Position numbers and translations under genes: made by a program. The notes beneath the pieces were generated by a model that saw only the letters and a list, made by a program, of their open reading frames with translations, made no database searches and was not told the DNA's origin. A stretch of DNA of 7,014 nucleotides from contig SHXP01000127.1 in NCBI GenBank assembly GCA_009693225.1, positions 1 to 7,014 of the forward strand, read 5' to 3'. This DNA comes from Limnohabitans sp. GTDB taxonomy: Bacteria; Pseudomonadota; Gammaproteobacteria; Burkholderiales; Burkholderiaceae_C. How positions within the stretch are numbered: the first letter of the stretch is position 1; every line of letters starts with the position of its first letter. Positions 4,558 to 7,014 of this stretch are shown piece after piece.

Positions 4558-6699
4558 TCACTGACGGGTCAGTGTGCTGACAGGTATGAAACTGTCGCCG
4601 GATTTACGCATTTGTATCAACGGAAAACACTTTTCGTCGTCCTGGTAAATGGATACACAATCCAGGCATTGAAAGCACTCGGCGTAATCAATTTTTCCTG
4701 TCGGTTCAATCGCCTGGTATTCACACCGGTGGCGGCAGGTCTGGCAAGGCGTGCCGCAGGCTTCTCGCCTGGGAATCCAGGACCAGCTTTGCAGCACATT
4801 GACGGCCGCCAGCGCGGCGCCGAGCGGGCACAGATACCGACAGTAACCACGGTATACCAGCAGACCCAAAGTCAGACAAGCAACAGCCCAGGCGACATAC
4901 GGCCAGTCGTGGACAAAGTAGTAAGTGATGGCCGTCTCAAACGGCTCGACCTTGGTCAGGTAGTCTGAATACGCAGGAGCCGCGTAAAGTGATCCCAGTA
5001 TGGTGAGCAGCAAAATGTATTTCACCCATTTCAGCTTTTTATCCAGGGACTGTCGCAAACGCTTCTGGTGCAAACCAAGCCGGTTGGCCACCATGCTGAT
5101 GAGTTCCTGCAAAGCACCGAAGGGACACAGCCAGCCGCAGAAGGTGCCGCGTCCCCAGACAAGCAGGGTGCCGAACACAAACACCCACAAAATGCTGCTG
5201 ATGGGATCATTCAGCAGAAAGTCCAGACCGCCGCCGGAACTGATAGATGCAATGGCCGAAGTGATGTTGACGACGGTCAATTGTCCTTGCGCATACCAGC
5301 CTATGAACCCCAGCGTGAAGCACAGGTAAGCGGTGCGAACAAAAAGCAATATCCTGGCATCTGCACTCGTTCTCTTTTGCATGACCAGGCCTGTGGTCAA
5401 CAAGATCAGACCGATTAACAACACGCCGATTTCGATTTGCCGGTCCAGCCAGAGTTTGACCCAATCCAGCTCCAGCCAGTTTGTGTAACGGAAATCAGTG
5501 AGCGCAGCCCGCCAGCCGTGAAACTGATGGTCGACGGCAAACAGTTTTTCTTCCGTCTTGTTCAGCACAATATTGCTGCCGTAACGCCGCTTTAAATGAA
5601 AGCTCAATTCAAATGGCTGAGACGGGTCCAAAGGCGTGGCTTTTTCTGCCAGTAAAAAATAAGCATGCGTGTCTTTCGGGTAACCGGGGACAGACATGCC
5701 TTTTTCGTAATCGATTAATTGAAGCTTGATGTCCTTGCCGTTTTGCAAAAGCGTGAAAGGCTGCGGTTCGGTGAGCCATTTGTCGCGCTTGTTCAGCAGG
5801 TCAAGGTGATCGTTAAAGGTGACCAGCAAGGCCTGTTGCGTGCGGCGCTTGTTGGTGACATAGCGCCAGCCTTCCGCGTCCAGCAGATTGCGTCCGGCCA
5901 GAGGATCGGCCAGCAATGTGGTATGAAAAACCATGCCGTCTTGATCATCTTTGAGCTGCGTTTGCAAGTCATTGACCGGTGCATTCGAGCCAGCGTAGGT
6001 GTCGCTGAGTTGCTGAACGCTCACCCGGGTCCGGGTAACCAGGTGGTTGTCTATCAATGCATCCCACTTAAGCGGTGTATAGCTGTCTGAGTGCGCACGC
6101 TTTTGTGTCGCGTTGGCCATGGCTTTGGCTGCCGCGCTGTCGGCGCTGATATTGAGCTTGGCCATGGCGACCATGGCGGCCGAGGAAAGAATGCTGCGGT
6201 TGATGGCCTTGGCGGTGACCGTGCCGTGGTGCACACCGGTGAGTTCAGCTTTATGCGCGTCGCGGTTGCCGGCCTCGTTCCAGTACAAGACTTCCACTGT
6301 GTGTTGCAGAGAAAGCTCAATGTACTGGGAGGCAAAATCCATCAGCTTGATGGTGCCGGGTTTGTTCAGAAAGAACGGTTCCTTGTGGTCAATCAAGCGG
6401 ACATCTCGGTAGACACCTGAGGTGTCCATCACGACCAGGAGGTCCACCGGTTTGCCGCTGTAGCCGCGTACCGGCTCCAGATCTATGGTTTCAAAAGCAT
6501 AACCTGCCAGATCAGGCTTGGCTGAAGGTGTGGCCGGGTTTTGCACAAACAGCGGGTAAGCGGGTATGTCGGTCAGTTTCTCTCCGACAATATAGCGGCC
6601 TTCCAACAGATTATGGATGTCAGTCGTGCTCAACAGACCGGCGCTTGCATCTGCCATAGACAGCAGCAGAGAGAAACAAACTAGAAAAACTTTAAACAT
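4558..6699 (-). CDS. nosR: NosR, FMN- and [4Fe-4S]-containing membrane protein for nitrous oxide reductase
   Basis: A 713-residue protein, full length for NosR. Residues 1-20 are a signal peptide (MFKVFLVCFSLLLSMADASA). A periplasmic FMN-binding domain follows, including DLAGYAFETIDLEPVRGYSG (63-82) and Thr160 at the likely covalent flavin site. Transmembrane segments lie near 423-440, 450-470, 500-516, 559-575 and 600-616. On the cytoplasmic side are two CxxxCP motifs (C521/C525 and C620/C624) and two cysteine clusters that should bind [4Fe-4S] centres: C648, C652, C655, C659 and C675, C678, C681, C691. NosR is needed for nosZ expression and for NosZ activity in vivo, probably by passing electrons. 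A weak AGGT precedes the ATG by five bases. No nosZ, nosD or nosF lies within the window. I see no clear FNR/DNR box (TTGAT-N4-ATCAA) upstream. Confidence 0.93.
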   Translation of the reverse strand: MFKVFLVCFSLLLSMADASAGLLSTTDIHNLLEGRYIVGEKLTDIPAYPLFVQNPATPSAKPDLAGYAFETIDLEPVRGYSGKPVDLLVVMDTSGVYRDVRLIDHKEPFFLNKPGTIKLMDFASQYIELSLQHTVEVLYWNEAGNRDAHKAELTGVHHGTVTAKAINRSILSSAAMVAMAKLNISADSAAAKAMANATQKRAHSDSYTPLKWDALIDNHLVTRTRVSVQQLSDTYAGSNAPVNDLQTQLKDDQDGMVFHTTLLADPLAGRNLLDAEGWRYVTNKRRTQQALLVTFNDHLDLLNKRDKWLTEPQPFTLLQNGKDIKLQLIDYEKGMSVPGYPKDTHAYFLLAEKATPLDPSQPFELSFHLKRRYGSNIVLNKTEEKLFAVDHQFHGWRAALTDFRYTNWLELDWVKLWLDRQIEIGVLLIGLILLTTGLVMQKRTSADARILLFVRTAYLCFTLGFIGWYAQGQLTVVNITSAIASISSGGGLDFLLNDPISSILWVFVFGTLLVWGRGTFCGWLCPFGALQELISMVANRLGLHQKRLRQSLDKKLKWVKYILLLTILGSLYAAPAYSDYLTKVEPFETAITYYFVHDWPYVAWAVACLTLGLLVYRGYCRYLCPLGAALAAVNVLQSWSWIPRREACGTPCQTCRHRCEYQAIEPTGKIDYAECFQCLDCVSIYQDDEKCFPLIQMRKSGDSFIPVSTLTRQ
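4559..4574 (-). terminator. Possible weak terminator hairpin overlapping the nosR stop
   Basis: CACTGAC (4559-4565) and GTCAGTG (4568-4574) form a perfect inverted repeat covering the last nosR codons and part of its stop. Read on the minus strand, the stem is followed by AATTTTC, a short T-run. The stem is only moderately GC-rich and the T-run is four bases, so termination would be weak. On the plus strand no T-run follows, so it would not serve the Bug gene. Confidence 0.35.
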
Positions 6700-6976
6700 G
6701 TTTTACCTGATTGAGTATTATGAGAACGATGTCCATAGGCATATCCAGTTGAATAAACCATTGTGCGAGGCTAGCCAATTTCAATACCAGGATGATTAAG
6801 CTTTAAGGGAGTCTGTTGCAATCAGGGTATACATCCCTCAATAGCTTTATCAGAAGAAAAAATAAGGCGATGTCCCGTTCGTAGTTGAAGGTTGAGGTTG
6901 GTGGTTGAAACCCTCAGGGCCTGGAGAATGTGGGTTCTGAGATCAACAATCGTAAAGCCAAGAAAGCCCAACCACC
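6700..6976. other. nosR upstream region and leader of the right-edge reading frame
   Basis: I see no gene here. The nosR-proximal part (6700-6800) should carry the nosR promoter; the best candidate on the minus strand is TTGGCT-N17-TATTCA, which is weak. The distal part (6807-6976) may belong to an insertion sequence. Three GTTGA copies (6884-6888, 6891-6895, 6904-6908) give a purine/T-rich patch of unknown meaning. Confidence 0.4.
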
Positions 6977-6977
6977 A
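6899..6977 (+). repeat. Inverted repeat masking the 6977 start
   Basis: TGGTGGTTG at 6899-6907 is the perfect reverse complement of CAACCACCA at 6969-6977. The right arm ends on the A of the ATG at 6977-6979, so in RNA the stem would cover the bases just before the start codon. The 61-nt spacer is long, so stability is uncertain. Confidence 0.45.
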
Positions 6978-7014
6978 TGCCTAAGTCTAAGCCTAAACTC
7001 CAAGTTACCAGCAA
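6977..7014 (+). CDS. Start of a lysine-rich protein, possibly an IS transposase (partial)
   Basis: Only 12 codons are in the window: MPKSKPKLQVTS, open at the right edge. A short basic start followed by '(K/L)-x-V-T-x-N' recalls IS903-type IS5-family transposases (basic start, then 'VTNWxxYNxAL'), and the possible IS end at 6809 would suit that. A weak purine run (AAGAAAG, 6960-6966) serves as the only candidate ribosome binding site. Twelve residues cannot identify a protein, so both coding status and function are tentative. Confidence 0.35.
   Translation, partial: MPKSKPKLQVTS

Larger units (their letters stand above)
6807..7014 (+). mobile_element. Possible terminus of a second insertion sequence (tentative)
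   Basis: GAGTCTGTTGCAATC at 6809-6823, next to TTAA at 6803-6806, resembles the G-rich 'GxxTxTGTTGCAA' ends of several IS5-group elements. It is followed by a leader of roughly 150 bp and the start of a basic protein pointing rightward. The matching terminus, most of the transposase and any target duplication lie off the window, so the call rests on weak resemblance alone. Confidence 0.3.

Noticed and set aside
6617..6799. 60-codon plus-strand frame across the nosR start
   Set aside because: It overlaps the nosR signal peptide region in antisense and has no ribosome binding site or family resemblance.
6700..6806. FNR/DNR-type anaerobic activator box for nosR
   Set aside because: No TTGAT-N4-ATCAA or close variant could be found on either strand; isolated half-sites are not enough.
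6884..6908. GTTGA repeats as replication-origin iterons or a CRISPR fragment
   Set aside because: Only three 5-bp copies with irregular spacing; no repeat-spacer pattern and no replication gene nearby.

Overview
The window looks like a chromosomal segment of a betaproteobacterium, most likely from the Burkholderiales. The clues are protein-level: a tripartite-tricarboxylate-type periplasmic binding protein (a family greatly expanded in that order), a short 'ALLPPFE'-type DEDDy exonuclease, a NosR, and IS5-family transposase remains. This assignment comes from recognising families, not from a database search. Base composition is moderate, and both ends look more AT-rich than the genes between them.

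Layout. (1) Positions 1-184 are the end of an IS5-family insertion sequence whose transposase reads off the left edge. (2) Positions 189-473 are the 3' remnant of a polar amino-acid ABC transporter ATPase, cut at its 5' end by the IS and also carrying an in-frame amber codon near its C-terminus. (3) Positions 474-858 hold no convincing gene but contain a 15-16 bp direct repeat. (4) Positions 859-1851 encode an AEC (auxin efflux carrier) family permease. (5) A Nudix ADP-ribose pyrophosphatase (1923-2519, +) converges on and overlaps by 50 bp a DEDDy 3'-5' exonuclease (2470-3099, -). (6) Divergent from the exonuclease, a clear promoter and ribosome binding site drive a NIPSNAP-family gene (3178-3504). 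Its stop codon overlaps the start of a Bug/TctC-type substrate-binding protein gene (3504-4553). (7) A full-length nosR (4558-6699, -) converges on the Bug gene with a 4-nt gap. (8) Positions 6700-6976 are a leader region and possibly the terminus of a second insertion sequence. A lysine-rich reading frame starts at 6977 and leaves the window.

How the genes relate. The only operon-like pair is NIPSNAP-Bug, joined by a TGATG overlap inside a hairpin. The Nudix and exonuclease genes are ordinary housekeeping-type genes. NosR is a flavin and iron-sulphur membrane protein needed for nitrous oxide reductase expression and activity. Here it has no nosZ or other nos gene downstream, and a probable IS lies upstream, so in this window it is an orphan.

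I do not see a convincing new biological system. The items most worth a second look are the two mutually exclusive hairpins at the NIPSNAP/Bug junction, the orphan nosR between IS remnants, and the doubly broken ABC ATPase.
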